Notes: generated by a model from the letters alone, not told the origin. Counted from the stretch's first letter, positions 47,740 to 56,672 are shown. The stretch is DNA of 64,000 nt from Gordonia malaquae NBRC 108250 (GCF_000344135.1 NZ_BAOP01000021.1:20028-84027); one strand, 5' to 3'. Numbers and translations are program-made.

Positions 47740-48603
47740 ATGTCCACTTCACTTGTCACCGTCCCTGGCCCTTCCGCATTCGAGGGTCGCACCGTGGTGA
47801 TGTCCGGCGGGAGCCGCGGCATCGGCCTCGCCATCGCGATCGAACTCGGACGACGCGGCGCGAACATCGTCATGCTCGCCAAGACGGACAGCCCCGATCC
47901 TCGCCTGGACGGCACCATTCACACCGCAGTGGACGCAGTTCGAGCCACCGGGGCTCACGCGGTCGGAGTGATCGGCGATCTGCGTAGCGATTCCGACATC
48001 GCCCGATTCGTCCGCACCGCTGTCGAGGAGTTCGGCGGCGTCGACATCTGCGTGAACAACGCCAGCGCGCTCGCTCCGACGGCGACCGCCGACCTGCCGA
48101 TGAAGAAGTACGACCTGGTTCAGCAGGTCAACGCCCGCGGTACGTTCGCCCTCACACAGGCGTGCCTGCCTCACCTCCGCCGGTCCGACCACGCACGCGT
48201 GGTGACACTGTCTCCACCGATAAACCTCAACCCCGACTGGCTCGGGAGATTCCCCGGATACATGGTCTCGAAGTATGGGATGACTCTGGCGACACTGGGT
48301 TTCGCCGCCGAATGGCGCGATGACGGAATCGCATGCAACTGCTTGTGGCCCGAGACGACGATCGCGACCGCCGCCGTGCGGAACCTTCTCGGCGGCGACG
48401 AGACGGTCGCGCATTCACGGAGTCCACAGATCATGGGCGATGCGGCCGCAGTCCTCGTCGCCGCGTCGGCCGACGTCACCGGTCGATGCTTCATCGACGC
48501 CGACCTGGTCCGCGACGCCGGCGTCGCCGATCTCAGTCCGTACGGCGGCGCGGAACCGCTGGAGTACGACTTCTTCCTCGACCCTCCAGCGGCAGAGGAA
48601 TAG
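47740..48603 (+). CDS. Short-chain dehydrogenase, HSDL2-like
   Basis: A 287-aa SDR. It has the SGGSRGIGLAIA nucleotide motif near residue 26, NNASAL, and YMVSKYG as active site. The length and the block VRTLSPPINL-like sequence after the catalytic serine position (VTLSPPINLNPDW) match the HSDL2/citronellal-dehydrogenase group that acts on lipid or isoprenoid substrates. It follows the PucR gene by 38 bases with AAAGGA and ends the unit, before a hairpin repeat. Confidence 0.88.
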   Translation: MSTSLVTVPGPSAFEGRTVVMSGGSRGIGLAIAIELGRRGANIVMLAKTDSPDPRLDGTIHTAVDAVRATGAHAVGVIGDLRSDSDIARFVRTAVEEFGGVDICVNNASALAPTATADLPMKKYDLVQQVNARGTFALTQACLPHLRRSDHARVVTLSPPINLNPDWLGRFPGYMVSKYGMTLATLGFAAEWRDDGIACNCLWPETTIATAAVRNLLGGDETVAHSRSPQIMGDAAAVLVAASADVTGRCFIDADLVRDAGVADLSPYGGAEPLEYDFFLDPPAAEE

Positions 48604-48606
48604 CGA

Positions 48607-48670
48607 GATGCCCCAGAGGTCACGCGGTGGTCGTGTTCGTCCACCACCACGGCGTGACTTCTGGGGCATC
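48607..48670. repeat. Hairpin repeat element, copy 2
   Basis: Eighteen-base arms (48607-48624 and 48653-48670, one wobble) with an inner part that shares GTCACGCGGTGGTCGTGTTC with copy 1 (33689-33750). Like copy 1 it lies between convergent genes, here SDR and AztD-like, and probably serves as a two-way terminator. Confidence 0.7.
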
Positions 48671-48684
48671 CCGCGGTTTTCCGG

Positions 48685-49914
48685 TCAGCCCGAGACTGCC
48701 GCCGTCTCAATTACTGCGACATCCAGCGCGGCTCGGGCCGTCTGCTTGCCGCTGTAGATGTCGAGTGCAGTCAGCGTCCGCGCCTTCGGGTCGCTGACGT
48801 ACGCCGTACCGCCGACCACTTCGAGCGAAGGCATCGGATCCTGCCATTCGACAGGCTCGGTCCAGGGGTCGATCACCTGGTGGCGCGCCGTCTGACGTCC
48901 GGTCTCGGGGTCGAACACGTAGACCGCCCCGTCGGTTCCGAGGATCATCGCCTGACCGTCCTGACCGCGTGCGAGAGACCGGAAGCTGTAGCTCGTGGGG
49001 AGGTCGACAATCCGGAGAGATCCCGTGCGAGTGTCGGTCAGTGAGAACCTGCGCGGCCGTTCGATCTCGTCGTCGGCCAGCTGATCCGAAGGCCGAGTCT
49101 TGTAGTCGCCCAACACGATCGGCGACTCGTCCGAACCCGCTTGATTGCCGATCCGGCCGTAGGCGTCCGGTGATGCGACCTTGGTGATCGAGTTGCCACG
49201 AACGACCAGGATCCCGTTCTGGCATCCGAACGTCAGCACGCCGCCGGACGCGGCGGCCTCACCATGCACACCCGGGCAGTCGGCTGACGCAGCCGACTCC
49301 TTCTGCTCGGCGTCCACAATCCGAATGCCCGATCGGGATTCCTGGTCACCGTCGGTCACGACCAGCGAGCCGTCGCCCCGCGACACCGCGACTCCGTGAT
49401 GCGCGTGCGGAGTGCGGTAGTCGGCCACGTCCGGGGTCGTGTCACCGAGTGCGGATCGGTCGATGGTCTTCACCTCCCCAGTCCCGTCGAAGAACAGTGT
49501 GAGGCGGTTGTCGTGGGCCACCGCGTGGCCTGGCTCCGAGCCGCCGAACCTCGCCCCGGTGAAGCGTGGTTCGGAGACTTTGAAGTGCGCGTGGTCGCCA
49601 TGCTCCTCACGCCACGTACCCGAATCGAGCACCTCGAAGCCGGCGTCGGTCGTGACGATCACGTGCCGGTCGTCGCCTGCCGGGTTGAGTCGAAGGAATC
49701 CGTCCTTCTGCAGGTCGGCGACGTGCTCGAGAGTCTTTCCGTCGAGGACGCGAAGTCCCCCGTCATACGACACAACGACTCGCGGTGTGGCGCGAGCACG
49801 CTCAGTGACGCTCGGTGACGACGACGTCTCGTCGTCGGCGGAGCCACACGCAGTGAGAGTCGCCGCCAATGCCACCAGCACGGCGGAGGTCCGGAGAGAG
49901 AGTGATTTCTGCAT
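48685..49914 (-). CDS. AztD-like zinc metallochaperone lipoprotein (beta-propeller)
   Basis: A 409-aa exported protein. The signal peptide ends in LTACGS, a lipobox. The body is a propeller with the AztD landmarks: the His-rich loop EEHGDHAHF, then GHAVAHDNRLTLFFDGTGE, HAHHGVAVSRG, and DCPGVHGEAA with FGCQNGILVV. AztD proteins hand zinc to the AztC binding protein of a zinc ABC importer, but no such importer is in this window. A Zur-like box just upstream supports the zinc link. The start is ATG 49914. Confidence 0.85.
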   Translation of the reverse strand: MQKSLSLRTSAVLVALAATLTACGSADDETSSSPSVTERARATPRVVVSYDGGLRVLDGKTLEHVADLQKDGFLRLNPAGDDRHVIVTTDAGFEVLDSGTWREEHGDHAHFKVSEPRFTGARFGGSEPGHAVAHDNRLTLFFDGTGEVKTIDRSALGDTTPDVADYRTPHAHHGVAVSRGDGSLVVTDGDQESRSGIRIVDAEQKESAASADCPGVHGEAAASGGVLTFGCQNGILVVRGNSITKVASPDAYGRIGNQAGSDESPIVLGDYKTRPSDQLADDEIERPRRFSLTDTRTGSLRIVDLPTSYSFRSLARGQDGQAMILGTDGAVYVFDPETGRQTARHQVIDPWTEPVEWQDPMPSLEVVGGTAYVSDPKARTLTALDIYSGKQTARAALDVAVIETAAVSG

Positions 49915-49935
49915 GCCGGACAGTCAACACTTTAA

Positions 49936-49950
49936 TGAAAATTATTGTCA
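49936..49950. promoter_or_regulatory. Zur-like zinc box upstream of the AztD-like gene
   Basis: TGAAAATTATTGTCA matches the actinobacterial Zur core TGAAAATGATTTTCA at 13 of 15 positions, by eye. It lies 22 bases upstream of the AztD-like start, beside a possible -10 (TAAAGT on the minus strand). It is expected to shut the gene off when zinc is sufficient. Confidence 0.72.
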
Positions 49951-49974
49951 ACAACGCATGGGTCGCGCGGTGCC

Positions 49975-51390
49975 TCAGTGGTGGAACGGCGTCGTCTCGG
50001 CTGCGTGGGGAATGGGTCCGTCCAACTTGTCGAGGTACGCCACTTCCGCGCGCAGGTCGTCGAGCAACGCCGAGGCGAGATCGCGGCTGAATCCGTTGCG
50101 CACCACGATCCGTTGGACGACGACGTCCGTCAGATCATCGGGAAGCGGATACGCCGGAACCAGCCAGCCCTTCATGCGCAGACGATCGGAGAGGTCGTAC
50201 AACGTCCAGTTGGTGGTGTGCCCGTCGCGCAGTCTCCACGCGAACACAGGGATGTCAGTGCCGTCGCTCCACAGCTCGAAAGCGTCCATCTGCCCGATCG
50301 CCTCCGACAGATAGGCTGCGACGTCGAGTGACGTCTGCTGGACCTCGCGATAGCCGTCGAATCCGAGGCGCAGGAACAGGTAGTACTGCATCAGCACCTG
50401 AGCACCCGGTCGAGAGAAGTTGAGCGCAAACGTCGGCATGTCGCCGCCGAGATAGCTGACGCGGAAGATCAGGTCTTCGGGCAGTGCCTCGAGGTCTCGC
50501 CAGACGATCCACCCGACTCCCGGGTACACGAGCCCGTACTTGTGGCCGGAGGTATTGATCGACGCGACACGCTCGATCCCGAAGTCCCACACCAGGTCTG
50601 GTCGGCAGAATGGAGCCACCATCGCGCCGGACGCGCCGTCGACGTGGATCGGCACGTCGTGCCCGGTGTCGTGTGCAATGACGTCGAGCGCCGCGGCGAT
50701 CTCCTGGACCGGTTCGTACGAACCGGTGTAGGTGACTCCCATGATCGCGACCACGCCGATGGTGTTCTCGTCGACGTACGATGCCAGGTCGTGCCCGTCG
50801 AGGAGGCGGTGATCGTCCGATACCGGGACGTACCGCGGCTCCACTTCGAAGTAGTTGCAGAACTTCTCCCAGCAGACCTGGACAGCACTCGACAGGATCA
50901 GGTTCGGCTTGTCCGTGGAGAGCCCGGCCTCTCGGCGTGCGTGCTGCCATCGACGCTTGAGCGCAAGACCTCCAAGCATGCAGGCCTCCGACGAGCCGAT
51001 CGTGGACGTGCCGATCGCGCGTGCCGGATCGGGCGCGTTCCAGAGGTCGGCGAGCATCGACACACACCGGTTCTCGATCTCGGCGGTCTGCGGGTACTCG
51101 TCCTTGTCGATCATGTTCTTGTCAGCCGACTCGACGTACAGGCGGTTGGCGTGATCGTCCATCCAAGTGCCGACAAAGGTCGCGAGGTTGAGTCGCGCGT
51201 TGCCGTCGAGCATCGCTTCGTCGTGAACGAGCCGGTACGCGGTCTCCGCAGCCATCGAGGCGTCGGGCAACCGATTCTTCGGAACTTCGACGTCCTCGCC
51301 CGGAGCGACGGTGGCTGGATTCGGCCGCACTGTGTCGCGAGTGCCCACAGCTCTGCCTCGAAACCCTCGTGCACGATCGGAACCAGTCAT
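49975..51390 (-). CDS. Glutamate decarboxylase
   Basis: A 471-aa PLP enzyme that makes GABA from glutamate. PLP-binding features are the lysine in NTSGHKYGLVYPG, HVDGASGAM and the GSSEACMLGGLALKRRW block. It is similar in length to GadB and the actinobacterial Gad proteins. The C-terminus ends in PFHH, as in the pH-responsive E. coli enzyme, where the last His acts as a switch. Start ATG 51390 has AGAGGTGA upstream. No GABA antiporter is adjacent, so an acid-resistance role is not shown. Confidence 0.92.
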   Translation of the reverse strand: MTGSDRARGFRGRAVGTRDTVRPNPATVAPGEDVEVPKNRLPDASMAAETAYRLVHDEAMLDGNARLNLATFVGTWMDDHANRLYVESADKNMIDKDEYPQTAEIENRCVSMLADLWNAPDPARAIGTSTIGSSEACMLGGLALKRRWQHARREAGLSTDKPNLILSSAVQVCWEKFCNYFEVEPRYVPVSDDHRLLDGHDLASYVDENTIGVVAIMGVTYTGSYEPVQEIAAALDVIAHDTGHDVPIHVDGASGAMVAPFCRPDLVWDFGIERVASINTSGHKYGLVYPGVGWIVWRDLEALPEDLIFRVSYLGGDMPTFALNFSRPGAQVLMQYYLFLRLGFDGYREVQQTSLDVAAYLSEAIGQMDAFELWSDGTDIPVFAWRLRDGHTTNWTLYDLSDRLRMKGWLVPAYPLPDDLTDVVVQRIVVRNGFSRDLASALLDDLRAEVAYLDKLDGPIPHAAETTPFHH

Positions 51391-51430
51391 CACTTCACCT
51401 CTCGTCAGCAGTCGACAGTCGCCACCATTC

Positions 51431-52516
51431 TCACTGCTGCGTGACGGATGCGCCATCGTCGGCAGGCGAATCAGGGCGGGAGTCGACGAGTGACGCCCCC
51501 GACAGGAGCGACGGCAGTCCCTTCCCGTGCCTGCTGAACACCAGGAGGATCAGGGCGATGGCCGCGAACCCCCAGGCCGCTGCGTCATACGGGTCCGGCA
51601 GCAACGTCAAGGCGTAGTACATGCCGATGCTCGAGCAGAACCTGACGACTCGGAGGAGTGCCACGGGGAGCGGGCCGCCCCGGTATTCGAGTTCCACGCA
51701 CAGGTCCCCGATCGATCGCCCGGTCCCCGCGATGACCACGAGCCATACGACCGCGGGCACCGCTCCGCCGACGACCGCTGCGAGTTCTCCGGACAGAACA
51801 GCGGCCCGATCGTCGACGACGTACTCGAGCCAGAGTTGCACGCTCACCGATACGAGAGCCGACAGCATCGCGGCCGCGAGGACGTCGCACCAGACTCCGA
51901 CGATGCGACGAGACTTGCTGACGGGCGACGCGACATCGCTTCCTGGACGTTTGGACATGCCACGCATGCGTCGTGGCACGACCAGCGCCATGATCGAGCC
52001 GAGAACCGCACCGGCGGTGTTCGTGACCAGATCGTCGACGTCGAACACCCGGTACGCGCAGTCGTAGATCCACCACATTCCGGTGACCTGCGTGGTCTCC
52101 ACAAACAGTGAGACTCCGGCGCCTGCGATCAGGGCAGTCGGCAGGCCTCGTCCACCGAGGACTCGGATGAACACACCGAGCGGGACGAAGAGCAGAACGT
52201 TGAGCGCCAACTGCAGCGTCGCCGGATCGGTGAAGGGGCGTCCGCGGTCCCGGGCGCCCTCGACGTCGCGCACCGCCTGCCACAGGTCGGTGTTCGTTCC
52301 CACGCACACCAGGTGGTCCGGGTCCGGCAGAGGGAAGAGCGTGTACGTCCATATCGCACAGAAGTAGATGAGGGCCGCGATCCACAACAGCGACCGACCA
52401 AAGGTCAGACCACCTCGCCGTCGATAGCTCAGGGCGACGAACGGAACGAACAGCAGTACGCCGATCGCCACGCCCGCACCTATGGCCAAGCCGCCCGAAA
52501 GAACTTCATTTCCCAC
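51431..52516 (-). CDS. VanZ-like and RDD domain membrane protein
   Basis: A 361-aa membrane protein. The N-terminal half (residues about 5-190) matches VanZ: a YFCAIWTYTLFPLP helix, LNVLLFVPLGVFI and FDVDDLVTNTAGAVLG. The C-terminal half (about 210-345) is an RDD-type helical domain (VWCDVLAAAMLSALVSV, RSIGDLCVEL). VanZ in enterococci affects teicoplanin susceptibility, but the role of actinobacterial members is unknown. The start is GTG 52516. It is separated from rpsA by a strong terminator. Confidence 0.82.
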   Translation of the reverse strand: MGNEVLSGGLAIGAGVAIGVLLFVPFVALSYRRRGGLTFGRSLLWIAALIYFCAIWTYTLFPLPDPDHLVCVGTNTDLWQAVRDVEGARDRGRPFTDPATLQLALNVLLFVPLGVFIRVLGGRGLPTALIAGAGVSLFVETTQVTGMWWIYDCAYRVFDVDDLVTNTAGAVLGSIMALVVPRRMRGMSKRPGSDVASPVSKSRRIVGVWCDVLAAAMLSALVSVSVQLWLEYVVDDRAAVLSGELAAVVGGAVPAVVWLVVIAGTGRSIGDLCVELEYRGGPLPVALLRVVRFCSSIGMYYALTLLPDPYDAAAWGFAAIALILLVFSRHGKGLPSLLSGASLVDSRPDSPADDGASVTQQ

Positions 52517-52544
52517 GGCCCCAACAGTATTCGGCCCCGGAATG

Positions 52545-52582
52545 CACTGAACCCCGGGACCGTGAGGTCCCGGGGTTCAGTG
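52545..52582 (-). terminator. rpsA intrinsic terminator
   Basis: A perfect 17-bp stem (52545-52561 with 52566-52582) with a GTGA loop, located 25 bases after the rpsA stop on the minus strand. It precedes the next gene, the VanZ/RDD gene, on the same strand and should insulate the two. Confidence 0.85.
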
Positions 52583-52606
52583 AGATCTAGCTACGCGATC
52601 TGGCGA

Positions 52607-54082
52607 TCAGGCGTTGCCCGACAGACGCTCGCGGAGAGCGGCGAGCTGCTCATCGCTGGCCAGCGAACCACCGGTCGACGCTGCACCGGTCGACGAAGCC
52701 GACTCGGAGGTGGTCGACGATGCCGACGACGACGAGTAGTCGGTCGGAGCGTTCTCTGCCTCGGCGGCTGCAGCGGCGAACTTCTCCATCTGCGTGGTGT
52801 GCATCTTGTGGCGACGCTCGGCCTCGGCGTACCGGGCCTCCCATGCCTCACGCTGCTTGTCGAAGCCTTCGAGCCATTCGTTGGTCTCGGCGTCGAAGCC
52901 CTCGGGGAAGATGTAGTTGCCCTGGTCGTCGTAGCTGTCCGCCATGCCGTACTTCGACGGGTCGAACTCTTCCGCGTAGTCCTCGTTGGCCTGCTTCAGC
53001 GACAGCGAGATGCGACGACGATCGAGATCGATGTCGATGACCTTGACCATCGCGTCGTCGCCGACGGAGACGACCTGGTCCGGGACCTCGACGTGGCGCT
53101 CGGCCAGCTCCGAGATGTGGACGAGGCCTTCGATGCCCTCTTCGACGCGCACGAATGCACCGAACGGAACCAGCTTGGTGACCTTGCCCGGGACGATCTG
53201 GCCGATCGCGTGGGTGCGGGCGAACTGACGCCACGGATCTTCCTGCGTCGCCTTGAGCGACAGCGACACGCGCTCGCGGTCCATGTCGACGTCGAGGACC
53301 TCGACAGTGACCTCGTCGCCCACGGTGACGACCTCGGACGGGTGGTCGATGTGCTTCCACGACAGCTCGGAGACGTGCACCAGGCCGTCGACGCCGCCGA
53401 GATCGACGAATGCGCCGAAGTTGACGATCGAGGACACGACGCCCTTGCGGACCTGGCCCTTCTGCAGCTGGTTGAGGAACTCGCTGCGGACCTCGGACTG
53501 AGTCTGCTCGAGCCATGCACGGCGCGACAGGACCACGTTGTTGCGGTTCTTGTCGAGCTCGATGATCTTGGCCTCGACCTCCTTGCCGATGTACGGCTGG
53601 AGGTCGCGGACGCGACGCATCTCGACGAGCGATGCGGGCAGGAAGCCGCGCAGACCGATGTCGAGGATCAGGCCGCCCTTGACGACCTCGATGACGGTGC
53701 CCTTGACGGCCTCGTCCTTCTCCTTGAGCTCCTCGATCGTGCCCCAAGCGCGCTCGTACTGTGCGCGCTTCTTCGACAGGATGAGGCGGCCTTCCTTGTC
53801 CTCCTTGGTGAGGACAAGCGCTTCGACCTCGTCACCGACGGTGACGACTTCGCTCGGGTCGACGTCGTGCTTGATCGACAGCTCGCGCGACGGGATGACA
53901 CCCTCGGTCTTGTAGCCGATGTCAAGCAGAACCTCGTCGCGATCGACCTTGACGATCGTGCCTTCGACGATGTCGCCATCGTTGAAGTACTTGATCGTGG
54001 CGTCGATGGCAGCGAGGAAATCCTCAGCCGAGCCGATATCGTTGACGGCGACCTGCGGCGAGGTGATGGTGGGGGACGACAT
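52607..54082 (-). CDS. rpsA: 30S ribosomal protein S1
   Basis: A 491-aa S1 protein with four S1/OB repeats (about residues 36-105, 123-190, 209-277 and 294-363), each with a DRDE-like or DLGGVDGLVHVSE-type motif, and an actinobacterial acidic/Ser-rich tail. It binds mRNA leaders and helps ribosome recruitment. The start is ATG 54082. In M. tuberculosis it sits directly between polA and coaE. Here both neighbours are replaced by inserted blocks. Confidence 0.97.
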   Translation of the reverse strand: MSSPTITSPQVAVNDIGSAEDFLAAIDATIKYFNDGDIVEGTIVKVDRDEVLLDIGYKTEGVIPSRELSIKHDVDPSEVVTVGDEVEALVLTKEDKEGRLILSKKRAQYERAWGTIEELKEKDEAVKGTVIEVVKGGLILDIGLRGFLPASLVEMRRVRDLQPYIGKEVEAKIIELDKNRNNVVLSRRAWLEQTQSEVRSEFLNQLQKGQVRKGVVSSIVNFGAFVDLGGVDGLVHVSELSWKHIDHPSEVVTVGDEVTVEVLDVDMDRERVSLSLKATQEDPWRQFARTHAIGQIVPGKVTKLVPFGAFVRVEEGIEGLVHISELAERHVEVPDQVVSVGDDAMVKVIDIDLDRRRISLSLKQANEDYAEEFDPSKYGMADSYDDQGNYIFPEGFDAETNEWLEGFDKQREAWEARYAEAERRHKMHTTQMEKFAAAAAEAENAPTDYSSSSASSTTSESASSTGAASTGGSLASDEQLAALRERLSGNA

Positions 54083-54285
54083 GTGGTGAGTTGCTCCGGA
54101 CAGGTAAGTAGTAGGTACGTCGCTCCCGTGCGATCCGTGCAGGCCACAGCGGGTTTGACGATGATTGGACGCGCATGCCGGGCACGCGCGTATACCAGGT
54201 TACTACCCGGCGCTGGCCTGCACAAATAGAGCCCCATCGTCTCACGACTGGCTGTCGCCGCGTGCCGAATGACAGGATCGTCATC

Positions 54286-54795
54286 GTGGCTGCATCCATC
54301 GAACTCCTCCTCGACGACACCGCGGACGCCGCGATCCGCGACCGGTGGCGCTCACTGGCCGCCTTAGGGGTCGATCCGGCGATCGGCCGGCCTCACTGCA
54401 CCTTGATCGCCGGCGCTCGGATCAGCGGCGCGGACTCCCATCTCGCGACGATTGCCCAGCGCCTTCCGATCCCGGTCCTGATCGGACCTCCGGTGGCGCT
54501 TCCAGCGGGTCCCGGTCTGTTCACCCTCGCTGCGTCTGTGGTTCCGTCGAGCGAACTCCTCTCAGTTCACGCCACCGTTCACCGGCTGTGCGGCGACGCA
54601 GTCGACGGCCTCGTCGACCACGTGACACCCGGATCGTGGACGCCGCACATCACTCTTGCCCGCCGGCTCACCGCCGACCGGGTGGGCTCGGCCCTCACCC
54701 TCGACTGGTCCCCGATTCCCGCGCATGCCAACGCGATTCGTCGCTGGGACGGCGACACTTCTTCGGAGACGGTGGTGGCCGGCCGTGCCTGCTGA
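54286..54795 (+). CDS. 2'-5' RNA ligase family protein
   Basis: A 169-aa protein of the 2H phosphoesterase family. Two HxT-type motifs are present, PHCTLIAG (about residue 37) and PHITLARR (about 122), the paired catalytic site. Such enzymes act on cyclic 2',3'-phosphate RNA ends or 2',5' linkages. GTG 54286 has AGGA eight bases upstream. An upstream GTG at 54262 is an alternative. The next gene overlaps it by 11 bases. Confidence 0.8.
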   Translation: MAASIELLLDDTADAAIRDRWRSLAALGVDPAIGRPHCTLIAGARISGADSHLATIAQRLPIPVLIGPPVALPAGPGLFTLAASVVPSSELLSVHATVHRLCGDAVDGLVDHVTPGSWTPHITLARRLTADRVGSALTLDWSPIPAHANAIRRWDGDTSSETVVAGRAC

Positions 54796-55606
54796 CACTC
54801 CTCGCCCGCCGCGTGTGCTCGGCGACGTCGACACCTCGACCAGCGAACGCGCGAATCGTTCGTGGTGGGACGCCGAGGCCGCCGAATACCACGCCGAACA
54901 CGGCGAGTTCATCGGGAACCGGACGCCGGGAGGAGAGTTCGTGTGGGGCCCGGAGCGTCTCCGGGAGTCGGAGATCGGGCTCCTCGGCGACGTCGCCGAC
55001 CGCGACGTCCTCGAAGTGGGGTGCGGTTCGGCGCCGTGTGCGCGCTGGCTCTCGGCGCGCGGCGCCCGCGTCGTCGGGCTCGACGTGTCTGCGGGGATGC
55101 TCGCGCATGCCGTCGACGCGATGAGACTCGACGAACGCCCGGTCCCCTTGGTTCAGGCCGGAGCCGAACGCCTCCCCTTCGCTGACGAGTCGTTCGACTT
55201 AGCATGTTCGTCGTTCGGGGCGATTCCGTTCGTCGCCGACTCCGCGCGGGCGATGCGTGAGGTCGCCCGAGTCCTGCGCCCGGGCGGGCGGTGGGTGTTC
55301 GCCGCGAATCACCCGATGCGGTGGATGTTCCTCGACGACCCCGGACCCGACGGACTGGTGGTCCGCATGTCGTACTTCGACCGGACGCCTTACTCCGAGG
55401 CCGACGACGACGGCGTCGTCACCTATGTCGAACACCACCGCACGATGGGCGACCGCATCCGCGAGATCGTCGGCGCAGGCCTCGTCCTGGACGACGTCGT
55501 CGAACCGGAGTGGCCCGAGGACCTCGATCAGGAATGGGGACAGTGGTCTCCCCTGCGCGGTTCGTACTTCCCGGGCACCGCGATCTTCGTCTGCCACAAG
55601 CCATGA
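54785..55606 (+). CDS. Class I SAM-dependent methyltransferase
   Basis: A 273-aa methyltransferase. Motif I is DVLEVGCGSAPCARWL (about residue 75), followed by VVGLDVSAGML, AERLPFADESFDLA and VLRPGGRWVFA. The opening ANRSWWDAEAAEYHAEHG is typical of a well-conserved actinobacterial group of unknown target. The GTG start 54785 lies inside the RNA-ligase gene, and its stop overlaps the DUF1990 start (ATGA), so the three are translationally coupled. Confidence 0.88.
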   Translation: MPADTPRPPRVLGDVDTSTSERANRSWWDAEAAEYHAEHGEFIGNRTPGGEFVWGPERLRESEIGLLGDVADRDVLEVGCGSAPCARWLSARGARVVGLDVSAGMLAHAVDAMRLDERPVPLVQAGAERLPFADESFDLACSSFGAIPFVADSARAMREVARVLRPGGRWVFAANHPMRWMFLDDPGPDGLVVRMSYFDRTPYSEADDDGVVTYVEHHRTMGDRIREIVGAGLVLDDVVEPEWPEDLDQEWGQWSPLRGSYFPGTAIFVCHKP

Positions 55607-55848
55607 CCGCCGAACTCACGTACCGCGATGTCGGGGCCAGTCTGCGGGGCGAGGCGCCACCTGGTTTTCACGCCCTCCACCGCGAGACGCTGATCGGCCG
55701 GGGCGCCGACACGTTCGCCACCGCCCGTAGGTCGCTTCTGAGCTGGCAGGTCCAGCGGCGTTCCGGGGTACGGGTGCAGACCGCGTCCGACGTCGTGGCC
55801 GAAGGCGTAGAAGCCGTGGCCGACCGCTACGCCCGCGCGCTGCTCTGA
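55603..55848 (+). CDS. Truncated DUF1990 protein
   Basis: Only 81 aa. It carries the N-terminal half of the DUF1990 (UPF0548) family: LTYRDVGASLRGEAPPGFHALHRETLIGRG and the WQVQRRSGVRV strand. Full members run to about 160-180 aa with a second beta-rich half, which is missing here. The frame ends at 55848, and the convergent ABC gene starts 47 bases on. It may be a decaying gene or a single-domain variant. Confidence 0.65.
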   Translation: MTAELTYRDVGASLRGEAPPGFHALHRETLIGRGADTFATARRSLLSWQVQRRSGVRVQTASDVVAEGVEAVADRYARALL

Positions 55849-55894
55849 CCCGGCCGTCCGCCCGTCGAGCGGAGTCGAGACGCCGACGACGCGC

Positions 55895-56668
55895 TCAGAG
55901 AAGCTTCGACAGGAACGACTGAGTGCGTTCGTGTTTCGGGTTCGAGAGGATCTCGCGGGGATCGCCCTTCTCGACGACCACTCCACCGTCCATGAACACG
56001 AGCTGATCGGCGACCTCGCGAGCGAAGCCCATCTCGTGGGTCACGACGAGCATCGTCATTCCGTCGGACGCCAGACCGCGCATCACTTCGAGCACATCGC
56101 CGACGAGTTCCGGGTCGAGCGCCGACGTCGGCTCGTCGAACAGCATCAACTTGGGTTCCATCGCGAGCGCGCGGGCGATCGCGACGCGCTGCTGCTGGCC
56201 GCCGGAGAGCTGTGCCGGGTAGGCGTCGGCCTTTGCGCGCAGTCCGACCTGGGTGAGCAGGTCGAGCGCTCGCTCGGACGCCTGAGCCTTCGACTGTCCT
56301 TTGACCAGAACCGGCGCCTCGATGATGTTCTCCAGGACGGTGCGGTGCGGGAACAGGTTGAAGTGTTGGAACACCATGCCGATGTCTCGGCGCTGACGAC
56401 CTGCTTCCTTCGGGCTCAATTCGTACAGTTTGCCGTCGCGTTCGCGGTAGCCGATGAGCTCACCGTCGACGGTGAGGCGTCCGGCGTTGACCTTCTCAAG
56501 GTGGTTGACGCAGCGAAGGAATGTCGACTTGCCCGACCCGGACGGACCGATCAGACAGGCGACCTCCCCGCGCTTCACCTCCAGCGTGACGCCGGTCAGC
56601 ACGTTGAGCGCGCCGAAGTTCTTGCAGACCTGGTCGGCGACGACCATCGGGGTCTCAGTGGTGGTCAC
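55895..56668 (-). CDS. Polar amino acid ABC transporter ATP-binding protein
   Basis: A 257-aa ATPase of the GlnQ/HisP type. Walker A is [13 protein letters not shown], the Q-loop is [10 protein letters not shown], the signature is LSGGQQQR, and Walker B is [13 protein letters not shown], followed by [13 protein letters not shown]. It drives import with the permease and binding protein encoded upstream. The start is GTG 56668, four bases after the permease stop. Confidence 0.93.
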   Translation of the reverse strand: MTTTETPMVVADQVCKNFGALNVLTGVTLEVKRGEVACLIGPSGSGKSTFLRCVNHLEKVNAGRLTVDGELIGYRERDGKLYELSPKEAGRQRRDIGMVFQHFNLFPHRTVLENIIEAPVLVKGQSKAQASERALDLLTQVGLRAKADAYPAQLSGGQQQRVAIARALAMEPKLMLFDEPTSALDPELVGDVLEVMRGLASDGMTMLVVTHEMGFAREVADQLVFMDGGVVVEKGDPREILSNPKHERTQSFLSKLL

Positions 56669-56672
56669 AGAC

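Noticed and set aside
30030..52600. Mobile element or prophage as carrier of the catabolic block
   Set aside because: No integrase, transposase, tRNA attachment site or flanking direct repeat was seen at the edges. Only an accessory block can be claimed.
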